From Agelas oroides (lineage: Eukaryota > Porifera > Demospongiae > Agelasida > Agelasidae): a stretch of 64,000 nt of DNA. Location: assembly GCA_949130485.1 (NCBI GenBank), contig OX422191.1, forward strand, positions 1,615,441 to 1,679,440. Direction: 5' to 3'. Positions within the stretch are counted from its first letter, which is position 1. Every line of letters starts with the position of its first letter. The position numbers and the translations under genes are program-made. Below, piece by piece: positions 12,001-21,638 of the stretch. The notes under the pieces are model-generated. The model did not search any database, had not been told where the DNA came from, and worked only from the letters and a program-made list of their open reading frames with translations.

Positions 12001-15000
12001 TATGACTATATTATTCACCTCAATCTTGAGGATGCCATGTTTAGCTAGGTCCCTTCGGCTATCATCATCCAGATGACTGAAGGAACTGACAACCATTTCT
12101 GGGATCAGGAAAGTGAATATAACACTGCCTGGAGTCTGGTAGGCATAGACAATCATACTGTCATCAATTCCCGTGTTCCTACTAATGATTTGTTGCACCC
12201 TTTCAACATCTTCCCTAGTGGTGTTGTCAACATTAGTATCCCCACCACACACAATTTTCATTCTTTTGCTTCCATGGCAGTCTTTCGTCTCTTCAAATGT
12301 AAGAGGATCAAGCATTCTTTTAAGAGGTTTTTTACGGGGGAAGTTATCTTCATACTGTTTCAGGAGAGTCATTGATTGCTCATTTCCAAAGCTTTTCACA
12401 ATTTGCCTCAGGAGGTGGGTGTGCATGAAGTTGATGTACTGTGGAACAAGTGCCTTAATAATATCTCGTGGAGTTACACAGTGTGCGTACAGCTTTGTGT
12501 TAATATATCTCTGATGGGTGCGGGGATGGCAGAGAAGTTCCAAGAAGTCCTTTAGATCTTCCACATCAGCTGTCTTATTGAGTTGTTTAGCTATTTTGAT
12601 GAACACAACAGTAAATTCAGTAGGTGGGTCCCATTCCTCATCACTGACGAGTTGTGTTTCCATTTGTGTGGAGATAAGTTCCTCAGGTTCTTCTGTTTTC
12701 ACTGTTGTTTCTTCCATAGGTCTGATACGCTTAACTGACTCAGAAACTTGTGCTTGGTGACGGCTGTAAATCTCAGTAGGAACTGTTGTTTTCTTCTTCA
12801 CTGCAAAAATAGAACAGAAAATGAAAGACAACATTTACAACTCTTCTGGGAACTACAACAGTTTACTAGTAGTTGATAACTCAACTAGAGTAGTTTGCCC
12901 TGATGATGATTAATTGAAATATCAGCAAGGTTTACACGTCATTGATGTGCGCCATATTTTCACAGACACATCAGTTGCCTAGATACCAAAAATCTAAACT
13001 CCAATCAACCTGAACGCAGAAATAGCTTCCCATTTTAATTGAGCAGACACAAGTGAGGTTGCATTTATGGCTCTTATTTCTTCAGTAGTCTATGCAATCA
13101 GTTTGGTTAGTAGACTCATCCTCAAGTAGGTAGTTGTCATGTGTGAATCTTCAGGGAGCATCAATTCTCTCATCTTCTATATCAGCAAATTATCTATGTG
13201 CTAACCGGTCTCTTCAAAGGGAGCTTGGGCCTTGATGGGTTATGGCCATTCATAGAAGGTGGTCATTCATTTATGGCTAGTCTGACAGCACCAATCCTTG
13301 CTTGGAGAAGGTACTTCCTGCAAGGTTCAGTGACACCAGATTAGATTTTGACTTTATTGTGTTACAGTACAAGGAGAAAGTATTGCAACACCGAGATATG
13401 GGTGTTCTGTTCCTTACCTGTACGCTAGGTTTGTTTAGGAGTCAATACTGTTACCCGTAACCTGTATCAGTTTCGTATATGTAACCACCATAGTTCACAG
13501 CAGACCTGAACCCAGCTGTGTACAACCTACCTGTATGCTATTGGTATACATAGGTCTATGCATATGGGTATACGTACATACATATGTTCAAAAACAGTAC
13601 TGTACTGTCCCGGTATGTACCCTGAGGGGAGGTTCCTGGAGAGATGCAAATAATTAAGTCCCTCAGAGTGTTTTTGAATGCAGTTATCAGTTTTACTTAC
13701 GCATACCCTCTTGTATGTCAGTCTGTTGTGACATCACTGTGGGTAATGGCTCAGATACTGGCGAAGGTGGAAAGACGTTGGTCTCAGGATGGCCACTTAC
13801 ATCCAATTCACTTCTTTCAACTGGGCAGTACTTTGTCTGCAGAGTAGCAGCCAACTGACTTGCTCCCACCATTTTATTTCCGAGAGCATCTATAAGAGTC
13901 TTCCAGCTGGGATTATCACCAGTGGTCAACCAGGCATTAAGCATCTCTCGGAGCTGGTCTTCAGGGGTATTGAACTCTGCTCGAATACAGTTCAGTCTTC
14001 CAGTCCTCACTTTTAACTTGAGCCCAAGGTTGTACCACTGTGCAGCTACATCCAGAACCTCCTCCAGCACACAACCAAGGTCATCTGAAGTTAGCTTGTT
14101 CCCTGAATGATCAGAAATTAAAAATTTGTACATTACAACAGCATGGTTAGCTTCATTCTAAGGGTGCTCCAACTTTGACCACTCACATGCAGCCTTGAAT
14201 ATACAAGCTTTAAAGTGATGTCATACAAAGGTGTGGGTATTGTGGATCTCAGAACAGCGAAGAACCAGGCAACTTAATGATCTGTGACTGATGTATTTAT
14301 TAAACACCTAACACGTGACTGCTGCATGCATGCACTGTAAAAAAGGATTTATTAGGCATACAATAGCAAGTCAGTGAACAGTGCCAAATAACAGACATGT
14401 TCCATTGCTACAGTTTGAAGAATGCTGTATACTGTGTCTACCTTTGATGTTATGCGGCTGATGCAGTGTACCAGGCTCACTCCATTGGCACAAGACTAGT
14501 AGAGATGCGGCTTCTGTCAGTAGCATGTGCTGTGTCAAGTGTTCAACCATGCTGTGTATATTTTTGCTCTTCGTTTATCACAGACAAAAAGTGCATTGAG
14601 AGTGACGTGTTTAATGATGTAAGTACCTATGTGCTAGAAACTATTGTTTACTCAAGCAAAGTAACTAGGGCAAACTAGATTCTCAGTGAGTCAGATGCAG
14701 CATCTACTTCTGTTTCAAAGACCAAATATCACATAGTGGGTACTTTTGTAGGCTTGATCTATTGTATTAAAACGATTTTTCGTGGGTTAAACTTTCACGA
14801 CAAGTAAAGATATTCACCAAGTGCAGAGTAAGCTTGCTAGTTTCTACCAGAGATGCTCACAATGGAGATCTTTGCCAAGCTACCTAGTGTAGTTATGGAC
14901 GCTGTCTTCATTGGCAGCATGGACTAGTCTCACAAGCAGAAGTGGGGTGGATTGTGGGTCACGCAAGAGTAGGCATGGACAGCAGCAGGCTGAAATGAGA

Positions 15001-16253
15001 GGCCATTGTAACCGTCTTCTTATTGCAGCAGCAACGTGCACACCTCTCTGTAGAACTACATGTACATGGATACATGATATACAAATTTTGACAGGCTAAT
15101 TTCACATATCCGACTCAACTGTGAAAAATGCAAAATTTACACCCTCACAAAAAATACCCAGTAGTACATAACAATATTCAAGAGGAAATAGTGTAGACAT
15201 GTCATGAATATTGTTTAAACATACAGGGGGGGGGGGGGGGGGTTCAGGGTCAAAGTCCAGCCTGCTTACAACAACGCAAGATGGAGCAGGATCTAGAACC
15301 TTGATAAATATCCCCATCAAGCAACTCCTAGCAGTGTAGTTATGTGCTCCAAAAACAGTTTGGTTGCAATGTGCAAAGTGAAGAGACAGTGGTTACCAGA
15401 AGTTTATTTTGGCACTACAAACTAATCTGCTCAGAGGAAACCATCTTACAACCATAATCTTCAGATCTAACCACAAACATTTGTGAGTGCTACCATCAAG
15501 GGCTCAATCATATCAGTTGTAATGTTCCAAAAGATGTCCTAGGATTGTCAGCACACTAAAACTTGAACCTCTCAAATACTGCCTCTTCAGTTTGTCAGCA
15601 ACCATGGTAACCACTCTGTCGTTAAGACAATCAACTTCATCATACAGTGCATGCATGCAAAGGCCACCCTTGAAGTGAGTCAAAGACAGCTTTGGGAGAG
15701 GATTAAATGTGTTTGGCGTTGGGTTGGAATCTGACTTCGGAAATGTCGACAGTGGACAAACAATTCAGACAAGTTTGTTGAAGGACGACTGCCAGAGGCT
15801 CATCTTAATCCAACTGTAACTCCTCGTTGTAAGGGACGAAAATGCCATAGTCAGTGAACCTGATCGAAACACTACGATTTGTTATTTATTGTGAGCTAGG
15901 TTCTGAGTTGTTGACCCTGAGTCAATAGCTCAACATGAAAACATACATACCACTGACTGTGAACGTTAAAGTAAACCATACCCCTACCAGAACAGATCTT
16001 TCAACATTGAGAGCATGTTGCTTTCAAGCTCTCATGGATGGTAGTTAATTGTGTGGGTGCCCAACAGGCATGGCTTCGACTTTATCATAACTATATGTAT
16101 ATGAGAAAATGCCGTCTTCTTGTGGTGAGGAAGCCTAAAAATGAGGCTACATTCCTAATACCTTGTGTTAATATACTCACCAACAGGTCCTGGATTTGTC
16201 TCTATATCCCCACTCATCATCAGCAGGATAACCACCACTGCCCCTACCACCAT
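1..16253 (-). CDS. 2A-DEATH-NACHT-LRR innate immune receptor (NLR), 3' end outside window
   Basis: Intracellular NLR-type pattern receptor. Exons in transcript order: 16253-16181, 14102-13701, 12800-10710, 10638-9114, 8763-8686, 7719-7642, 7114-7031, 5618-5532, 4184-4101, 3061-2978, 1181-1098, 223-140, continuing beyond position 1. Junction phases agree throughout (1,1,1, then 2 at every LRR exon). Domain order: 2A leader (1-24), DEATH (about 25-120), duplicated unknown module twice, second DEATH-like domain (to about 855), NACHT (Walker A near 946), then 26-29-residue LRRs, one per exon. NLRs oligomerise through NACHT when the LRRs sense a ligand and signal through DEATH contacts. The N-terminal 2A leader is the unusual part; the same arrangement is described for purple sea urchin NLRs. 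The stop codon is not in the window, and the upstream UTR is unresolved. Confidence 0.85.
140..223 (-). CDS. NLR LRR exon, 84 bp
   Basis: Acceptor CTGCAG at 224, donor GTGAGT at 139. Differs from the 1098-1181 cassette by only a few bases (D for G after I-S; G for S before L-Q-T-L). The most 3' exon of the gene visible here. Confidence 0.8.
1098..1181 (-). CDS. NLR LRR exon, 84 bp
   Basis: Acceptor CTGCAG at 1182, donor GTGAGT at 1097. Encodes LSQNQISGEGARELAAALQV, then N-Q-S-L-Q-T-L. Nearly identical to the cassette at 140-223, together with its flanking intron. Confidence 0.8.
1509..2130. mobile_element. Inverted-repeat element with TACCGTATAGCGGGAAATTT ends
   Basis: Left arm TACCGTATAGCGGGAAATTT with the following ~30 bp is matched in inverse by the right arm ending at 2130. 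The ends suggest TA target duplication (Tc1/mariner-type MITE). The flanks (TATAAGCTTGATGCTCTTC on the left, CACCCCATCTGYTGTT on the right) recur around 62085-62160 without this insert, giving a related empty site. Confidence 0.7.
2978..3061 (-). CDS. NLR LRR exon, 84 bp
   Basis: Acceptor CTGCAG at 3062, donor GTGAGT at 2977. Encodes LSNKKISDKGACALSAALQG, then N-Q-S-L-Q-E-L: a well-conserved 28-residue LRR, phase 2 on both sides. Confidence 0.8.
4101..4184 (-). CDS. NLR LRR exon, 84 bp
   Basis: Acceptor CTGCAG at 4185, donor GTGAGT at 4100. Encodes LSKDEMTDELVCALVRELQV, then N-Q-S-H-Q-K-L. The consensus Ile after N/D-x is Met, so the repeat is diverged but open and spliceable. Confidence 0.7.
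4728..5279. mobile_element. Inverted-repeat MITE with TACCGTCATTATTCTA ends
   Basis: The left end TACCGTCATTATTCTA is mirrored at the right end before 5279. Inner arms share T-T-C-C-G-C-T-rich blocks in opposite orientation. No coding capacity. It lies in an NLR intron between two LRR exons. Confidence 0.65.
5532..5618 (-). CDS. NLR LRR exon, 87 bp
   Basis: Acceptor CTTCTTCAG at 5619, donor GTGAGT at 5531. Encodes LKDNKISAEGVCALVRVFQV, then N-Q-R-L-H-L-K-L. One residue longer than the standard cassette, and diverged at its 3' end. Frame kept. Confidence 0.7.
6252..6294 (-). pseudogene. Dead LRR exon remnant
   Basis: Recognisable LRR cassette (L-S-L-N-K-I-T-like start, flanks resembling the other cassettes) with about 40 bp missing from the middle. 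The acceptor has decayed from CTGCAG to CTACGG and the donor from GTGAGT to ATGAGT. It cannot splice as written. Confidence 0.6.
7031..7114 (-). CDS. NLR LRR exon, 84 bp
   Basis: Acceptor CTGCAG at 7115, donor GTGAGT at 7030. Encodes LSGNQITSIGAHELVGALQV, then N-Q-S-L-Q-E-L: one 28-residue RI-type LRR, phase 2 at both ends. Confidence 0.8.
7181..7497. mobile_element. Short TACCGTAGAT-type MITE
   Basis: The left end TACCGTAGATCTGG is mirrored by CCAGATCTATGCTA at the right. The same end sequence (TACCGTAGATYGGGAAA) bounds elements at 43593-43765 and 48764-49147, so this is one dispersed family. Confidence 0.55.
7642..7719 (-). CDS. NLR LRR exon, 78 bp (duplicate of 8686-8763)
   Basis: Same splice sites and reading frame as the preceding LRR exon, differing at only a few bases (for example V-S-S for V-S-T in the middle). 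Acceptor at 7720, donor GTGAGT at 7641. Being intact and symmetric, it can be included or skipped without a frameshift. Confidence 0.75.
8686..8763 (-). CDS. NLR LRR exon, 78 bp
   Basis: Acceptor TTTATACAG at 8764, donor GTGAGT at 8685, phase 2 on both sides. Encodes LNGISYEAVSTIAVALKTNH followed by S-L-Q-T-L. This is one ribonuclease-inhibitor-type leucine-rich repeat two residues shorter than its neighbours. Its near-copy lies at 7642-7719 within a tandem duplication. Confidence 0.75.
9114..10638 (-). CDS. NLR exon 4: NACHT NTPase domain
   Basis: A 1525-bp exon, acceptor CTTCATGCAG at 10639 (phase 1) and donor GTAAGC at 9113-9108 (phase 2). The P-loop reads FIFKGPQGCGKTELI (about 10346-10369), a complete Walker A. 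The Walker B region reads RILFILDGFCRKYL (about 10127-10156). Its first Asp is present, but the second acidic pair usual in NACHT proteins (D-G-x-D-E) is replaced by C-R. This is followed by VVISTTCSDF (sensor-1-like) and I-L-G-L-S, then winged-helix-like helices. The NACHT domain binds ATP and drives oligomerisation. Loss of the extended Walker B acid may weaken hydrolysis. The 3' end already encodes an LRR-like strand. Confidence 0.85.
10710..12800 (-). CDS. NLR exon 3: duplicated undescribed module plus second DEATH-like domain
   Basis: A single 2091-bp exon (about 697 residues). After an acidic low-complexity start come two copies of a roughly 200-residue module (about 12625-11995 and 11782-11160). 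Landmarks shared by both, in order: L-K-x-F/Y-L, Y-I, L-x-P-Q-Y/F-I-N-F, Y-E, P-L, G-G, D-V, T-G-I-D, I-V/I-Y-A-Y, F-T-F-L-I-P, L-A-x-x-G-I and E-V. A linker of repeated E-T-x-T-x-x-S-Q units (about 11870-11990) separates the copies. The last ~100 residues contain V-L-K-V-L-A-K-N-M, S-W-K-D-L-A-P-Y-L-G-I and D-L-E-D-L, which fits a DEATH fold. The modules match no family I can name. Both splice sites are phase 1. Confidence 0.75.
12801..13700 (-). other. NLR intron 2
   Basis: A 900-bp intron from GTAAGT at 13700 to the acceptor TTCTGTTCTATTTTTGCAG ending at 12801, a strong polypyrimidine tract. Nothing else was recognised in it. Confidence 0.65.
13701..14102 (-). CDS. NLR exon 2: N-terminal DEATH domain
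   Basis: 402 bp, phase 1 on both sides, acceptor at 14104-14103 and donor GTAAGT at 13700-13695. It begins GNKLTSDDLGCVLEEVLDVA and continues with W-Y-N-L-G, I-R-A-E-F, E-D-Q-L-R-E-M-L-N-A-W-L and N-P-S-W-K-T-L-I-D-A-L. That is the six-helix DEATH pattern: a W in helix 2, a short acidic turn, then W-x-x-L-x-x-A-L in helix 5-6. DEATH domains pair with other death-fold proteins to start signalling. A poorly conserved linker follows. A second donor option, GTATGC 6 bp upstream, has the same phase. Confidence 0.8.
14103..16180 (-). other. NLR intron 1
   Basis: A 2.1-kb intron with donor GTGAGT at 16180 and acceptor TTTCTGATCATTCAG ending at 14103. It contains a run of about 16 G at 15225-15241. 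No further coding exon could be supported inside it. Confidence 0.65.
16181..16253 (-). CDS. NLR exon 1: hydrophobic leader ending in a 2A ribosome-skipping motif
   Basis: The 24 encoded residues start with M-V-V-G, run through a hydrophobic stretch (AVVVILLMM) and end S-GDIETNPGP-V. The canonical 2A motif is D-x-E-x-N-P-G-P, and every conserved position is present. Ribosomes skip the Gly-Pro bond, releasing the leader and restarting at Pro23. A GTGAGT donor follows at 16180-16175, phase 1. Joined to the DEATH exon, the protein reads on in frame directly after the 2A. The frame is also open upstream to 16694, but this ATG gives a leader of the length and character known for 2A signal sequences, so it was chosen. 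Unskipped product could enter the secretory route while skipped product stays cytosolic; that part is inferred from the sea urchin precedent. Confidence 0.85.
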
Positions 16254-17191
16254 CCTCCCTAGACCTGAAGGAACAGTGAAACCTGGGCTGGAGGAAACAT
16301 GCCGGACACTGGTATGGGACGCGGAGTGTGACAGACACCAAATGTTTGACTTCACTATTTCATTCTGGAGGGCCATGGCTGGTAGTACGTTGTTGAGGGA
16401 TGGTAGCATGAGAGGGGCATGTTTGAAAGTTGTGTGACGTGGGTGAATGCACCACTGGTCCATGGGGTCCATGGGGTCCATGTGGTCTGTAGTGGCTAGA
16501 TGCGCATGTTCAGCTGTAACCACCAACATCGGTATCATGATTATACACACAGCCAGTTGGAAGGCATGACCAGGGATCACATGACCTAGTTGGCACTGGA
16601 ACCGAGGGTTAATGTACTGAGGTCGTGGCCTTCGGAAGGCTTTCATGATGTTGGCTTGACTTTCTGGACTAACTGGAATTGGGAAAGAGGACACTCTGGA
16701 ATCTGAAGATAAGTGAACTGTAAATTACTCGAATGAGGCAACTGTGCCGGTTTAACTGCAAATACAGTTAGGAGTGAACTGCATGGGGTAAAACGCTAGC
16801 GCAGGGCAAAAAAATAAATGGCTCCCTCTAATATTTAGTGTGCACGCATAGAAGTCTGGGGCATGCCTGCCATCTAGGACATTTAGATGCTCCGGAATTG
16901 CTTCTGAGGCCATTCTGAGGCAAACAGCAGACTCCACTGAAGACTACTGCAGCTATAGTCTTGTGCCCAGACCCTCTTATCTGAAAGGGGTCTGGGCACA
17001 AGACTACTGAGTCTCACGCGAGGCTATCTAAAGTGCAGCCACAGCGTACAAGATTACAACCGTGTTGCACCCCCCTCCCAGTGGATGTCTAGCTATCCCC
17101 GTATTCATCCAGCATACCGCTTTCTTGTCCCATTTACTGTTGCATAATTTATCATTTTTTGCGTAGCGATAGCATGGATAGCACGTGTATA
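16254..17191. other. 5' flank of the NLR gene
   Basis: The frame of the 2A exon stays open upstream to 16694, but no better start was found; this is probably UTR and promoter. A hairpin of about 53 bp (16954-17006, AGTCTTGTGCCCAGACCC and its inverse) lies here. A ~90-bp dispersed repeat at about 16840-16930 is shared with about 2800-2930 and 62660-62760. Confidence 0.5.
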
Positions 17192-17269
17192 GGGCTATTC
17201 CATTTTATAAGCATACACCCCCCTCGGAAGAGCGTTAATTTCGTTGGGGGGGTAAATAATGGGCAGAAA

Positions 17270-17790
17270 TTAATGTGTCCAAGGGGGGCCAGCTCAAATC
17301 ACAAATTGTGTCCAGGGGGGTCTGGGCTGAAACACAAATTATGTCCAAGGGGGTCTTGGGCAAATCACATTAGGTGTCCAGGGGAGTCTGGGATGGAAAA
17401 GATAATGTGTCAAAGGGGGGTCCAGCTCAATTCACAAATTGTGTCCACGGGGGTCTGGGCTGAAGCACAAATTGTGTCAAGGGGAGTCTGGGCTGAAACC
17501 CAAATTGTGTCCAGGGGGGTTTGGGCTGAAACCCAAATTGTGTCCTAGGCGGTCTGGGCTGAAACCCAAATTGTGTCCAGGGGGGTCTGGGCTGAAACCC
17601 AAATTGTGTCCTAGGGGGTCTGGGCTGAAACACAAATTGTGTCCTAGGGGGTCCAGCTCAAATCACAAATTGTGTCCAGGGCGGTCTGGGCTGAAACACA
17701 AATTGTGTCCAAGGGGGTCTTGGACAAAGTGCATAATGTGTCCAGGGGAGCCTGGGATGGAACAGATAATGCGTCCAAGGAAGTTTGGGT
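17270..17790. repeat. Subterminal minisatellite, about 34-bp unit
   Basis: About fifteen imperfect copies of a unit reading GTCTGGGCTGAAACMCAAAT followed by TGTGTCCAGGGGG. It is purine- and G-rich with repeated GGGG(G) runs. Open frames across it are repeat artefacts. Confidence 0.85.
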
Positions 17791-18389
17791 TTCCAGGCCC
17801 CCATCCAGCTTTTTGTTCATGCATGGGGAAAGCCTGGGAACAAGACTAGTACACACTAGTCTGGTCATAAATTCAATTCTTAGGTAGACTGAATTGTGGG
17901 TTGCCCTGCCCACTACAGTGTGGGCATTTTCACCAGAAAAAGCATCTACAGTGATTACAGGCATGTCAACAACTCCCAGTTTCTTTGCCTCATTCCATCA
18001 TTTTTTTCTCTTTGATTTGTATTCAAGCATCAAACCAACAAGTAAAAAATGGGAGAGGCCTGAAAATAATAACATTGAAAATTCTTCAACTAGAATAATT
18101 GTTCACAAGGGTACAATATTAAATTGGGCAGGAACTTGCTTCTGAAACATTTACAAAGGCGTGCGGGTAGGTACACTAGTTCTCTGACATTTTGCTATAT
18201 ACCAATTTCCTGTTTGTGTAGACCCTGCCAAGCTGTTCAGGCCAGTGAATCTCATTATGTGGTTATAATTGCTCTCATAAAAGTCAACTTACCGCCCTTA
18301 TTTGAATTGCAGCTGCATGTGTGCGCAAGCAGCTTTGTAGTACTTCTGGGGATGTAAGGTTCTACACAAACAGCTGCACAGTTTTTTGG

Positions 18390-18426
18390 TAGTCTCGTGC
18401 CCGGGTGGGGTCTGGGCACGAGACTA
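18390..18426. mobile_element. 37-bp micro-MITE with 9-bp target-site duplication
   Basis: TAGTCTCGTGCCC, a short spacer, then GGGCACGAGACTA, flanked on both sides by the same nine bases GTTTTTTGG (18381-18389 and 18427-18435). A complete insertion only 37 bp long, nested in the 4.1-kb element. Confidence 0.8.
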
Positions 18427-18536
18427 GTTTTTTGGTCAGACAGGGAGAATGCCAATCTTTGTCCCAGATCCAAAACCAACCCCATGCAGTGTTGATAGTG
18501 TAGTCCGTGCTACAAGCAAAGAGGCTTTATATTTGA

Positions 18537-18924
18537 CAGGGCCTAAAATAGGGGGGTAACACTGCCCATTTGTGCAGTGATTTAAGCTAGAGTGGGCAGT
18601 GATAAACTCTAAGTTGGGCAAGTGTTAAAAAACAATATCCCATTATCCACATGAAAGAATAAAAACATTTCTGATAAAAAGAAGATACTGAAATGACAGT
18701 CACTCAAATCTAACAGAAGGTAGTGCTGGGTTCACACTTTTAGAAGCTGTACCGAAAAATGTGTTACATGGTTATTGTATTAATTAAACCTGAAACCTCT
18801 GAAATGTAATGAAAGCGTTTCCATGCCATTGTAAAAGTGCAAAATGTTTCCACATTTCCCGCAGGAACTTCGGCAGCCCGAGTCACTATTGGGCAGTGCT
18901 AAAAAATAGATATTTTAGGCCCTG
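18537..18924. mobile_element. hAT-type MITE, 388 bp
   Basis: Ends CAGGGCCTAAAATA and TATTTTAGGCCCTG, with a perfect 8-bp target-site duplication ATATTTGA at 18529-18536 and 18925-18932. Eight-base duplication plus CAGGG-type ends is typical of hAT elements. Nested in the 4.1-kb element. Confidence 0.85.
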
Positions 18925-20349
18925 ATATTTGATGTGATTAAATGGCAATCTCAGGAATGACAAGTAGTTAAAACCTCAAACACAAGCTCAACCTCACACA
19001 AATAGCTAAAACCAGCCCTTAATCATGACATTTTTGAACATGCCTGTCCTAAAAGATATGCTCTGGCTGACCTCCAAAACTGCTTTACTCTCACAGGACA
19101 ATGAAGCTAAGGAACATCATAGTAGAATCTTCTTATTTGATGGTTAGAGCTCTCAACTCCCAGGTTAAAGAAACAGTTACCCTAGCTAAAATATCGTATG
19201 TGAAGCCATGTCTGTATGTATATTGTTCAGTTATAGGACTTTTCTATCAAGTTTTGGAGCAAGCTGAAAGAGAGTACGCATTTTACTTCAAATTTTTTTG
19301 TGTCTATATCTTCACCCAAACTTTCAGCTTGCTCCAAAACTTGATACAAAAGTTCTACACGGTATTTTGGCATTATGCCTACCCTGGTGAATCACAGTTA
19401 CAGTTTGCACTGCAAGCTACACTAGACAGGTGGTGTGGTTTGCCTATGTGATTAGCACGTACTTAACATGAAGCCATTCTAGGTGCAAGTGTACATAAAC
19501 TATTTCACAACTCAACTAATTGCCCGCCTTTTCTTTCACAGTCATGCACAGCTTGCGCAGTAGCTTCTTACCTGGTGTTGCTTTTTGCTCATCATCCTCT
19601 TGTTACCCACCACTACATCTCCAGCTCTCTGCTGCCTACCTCTAGAATACTCTTCCATGGTTTTCAACGTCACTTGGTGTATCAGTTTACAAGTTCATAG
19701 ATCAAATCACAATTTCATTGGATGGCCCCTCCATGTAGCTTGTAGGTAACCAAGTATATTTCCGTACTTATTTGAGTACAGTATCCTCCTGAAAAGTAGA
19801 AAGAGGGTTTGGTGTTCCGAGTGACATAAATGTTTTATGATGCTCACTATTGTGCACTTGCTCATGTGGTTTGTAACATCTTTGATTATCCATTTTTAAA
19901 TCTGCAAATTAGTAGGTTACTGATGGCTCACTGTATATAGACTGTGTGGTTTACAAAAGCTTGAGAAGGCCATGAATTTAATTGAGAGAAGCAACTTTTC
20001 TCTGTAGTTCAAAAACTGATCACTCACATTACACAAACATATTATCTTCTGCAATGTGATTCAAGCTCTCAAATATGAAAGCAATTCCCATGGCATGCGC
20101 ATGCATGTCACAAGAAATTTCACTCAAACACTTTGACCACTTTGCATATGCAGGAGGGTCTGGGCATGGTGACTGTTTGATGTCCTGTAGAGTCATGATG
20201 TACACATACCATTGAATAGCTTCTTTAGCTACTTACTGCAAGCTTGTGTATGTGTTGTAACCCCTTCTTGTCACCCCTACCCTTCACTGCTACATGTATG
20301 TGTAAGTGTTTCAGAAACACTAGTAAAATATGAAGTTATTTTGCAATTG

Positions 20350-21200
20350 AATTACCATTTTATCCTAGAGGGACAACACCTGTCCAGGGAGAGAACATGT
20401 GTCGTTTATCCTAGGGAGGTGAAATACCAAGCCAATCACCTGTCCAAGGGGATTGTGCAGGTTTGATTTGTCTAAAGGGGCAAGTTAATCACCTGTTCAG
20501 CTGAAATTTGTTCTAGGGGCAAAACTTGGTGTTTTGCCCCTGTCAGAGGGGAGCAAATTTTGTCCTAGGGGCATGCAAAAGTAACCAGTTCAAGGAAATT
20601 GATTGGGGGGATATTGAATGAGTTTTAAAAGGCCAAAGTTGATTTTTAAATTGTCCTAGCGGGGCAAAACACTAAGTTAATCACTTGTCCAGGGGGATGG
20701 AATGGTTTATAATTATTTTGTCCTAAGGGGGCAATCATGTCTGGGGGTATCAATTCGGTTATTTGTCCTAGGGAAGCAAAAGACTAAGTGTCTGGGGGTA
20801 TCGATTTGGTTTTAATTTGTCCAAGGGGGCAAAACACTAAGTGTCTGGGGGTATCGATTTGGTTTTAATTTGTCCTAGGGGGGCAAAACACTAAGTTAAT
20901 CACCTGTCCAGGGGGGTGGAACGGTTTTTAATTTGTCCAAGGGGGCAAAACACTAAGTTAATCACCTGTCTGGGGGTATCGATTTGGTTTTAATTTGTCC
21001 TAGGGGGGCAAAACACCAAGTTAATCACTTGTCCAGAGGGGTGGAATGGGTTTTAATTTGTCCTAGGGGGCCAAATCTTAAAATAATTAGCCGTCATGGG
21101 GGACATAAGCGTAATTAATTTGTCCTAGGGGGTTAGAACAAGGCCAATTAGCTGTCCTGGGGTGTATAGGAGTAGAATTAATTTATGTCCTGGGGGGATT
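20350..21200. repeat. Second subterminal minisatellite, about 55-bp unit
   Basis: Units of the form TTTTAATTTGTCCTAGGGGG, GCAAAACACTAAGTTAATCA, CCTGTCCAGGGGG, repeated with drift. It shares the TGTCC-A/T-AGGGGG core with the left-end array of the same element. Confidence 0.8.
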
Positions 21201-21638
21201 ATGAAATGACCTCTTCCGAGGGGGGTGTATGCTTAATAAATGGAATAGCCCATAGTTATTCGCTTCAATTATCATTGTGATGTTCATTAACATGACTCAC
21301 ACATAGCCAGTAAAAGACACAATACCTACTGGCGTACCACGACAATTTCTCACGGCAGTATATTGCACTGTTCTGTTCACTCCGCCTTCACAGCCGCGCC
21401 GATCGATCCGAGGACGTATTTAGGCACGTGCACAGTAATATCTCAAGCCAAGGGCGTGGCTTGAAGCAAATGTGCCAGCCACACCCCCGTAGGGGCGTGG
21501 CTTGCGAACGACAGGGCCAGGGGAATCACCATTTATTAACAAGCCGCAAGACTCAGTCTGTAGTTACTAATCACCAGGTGAGCTATTTAAATAGAGAAAG
21601 ATACACTGCTGCTCTTCTATCCAAGAATCACACAAATT

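Larger units (their letters stand above)
17192..21251. mobile_element. Roughly 4.1-kb non-autonomous transposon with terminal inverted repeats
   Basis: Left end (17192) GGGCTATTCCATTTTATAAG, continuing through a C-rich block to CTCGGAAGAG, is mirrored by the right end finishing at 21251. The trinucleotide ATA flanks both ends, a possible target duplication. Inside both ends lie long G-rich minisatellites in opposite sense. No transposase frame is visible, so it is non-autonomous. Superfamily not assigned. Confidence 0.7.
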
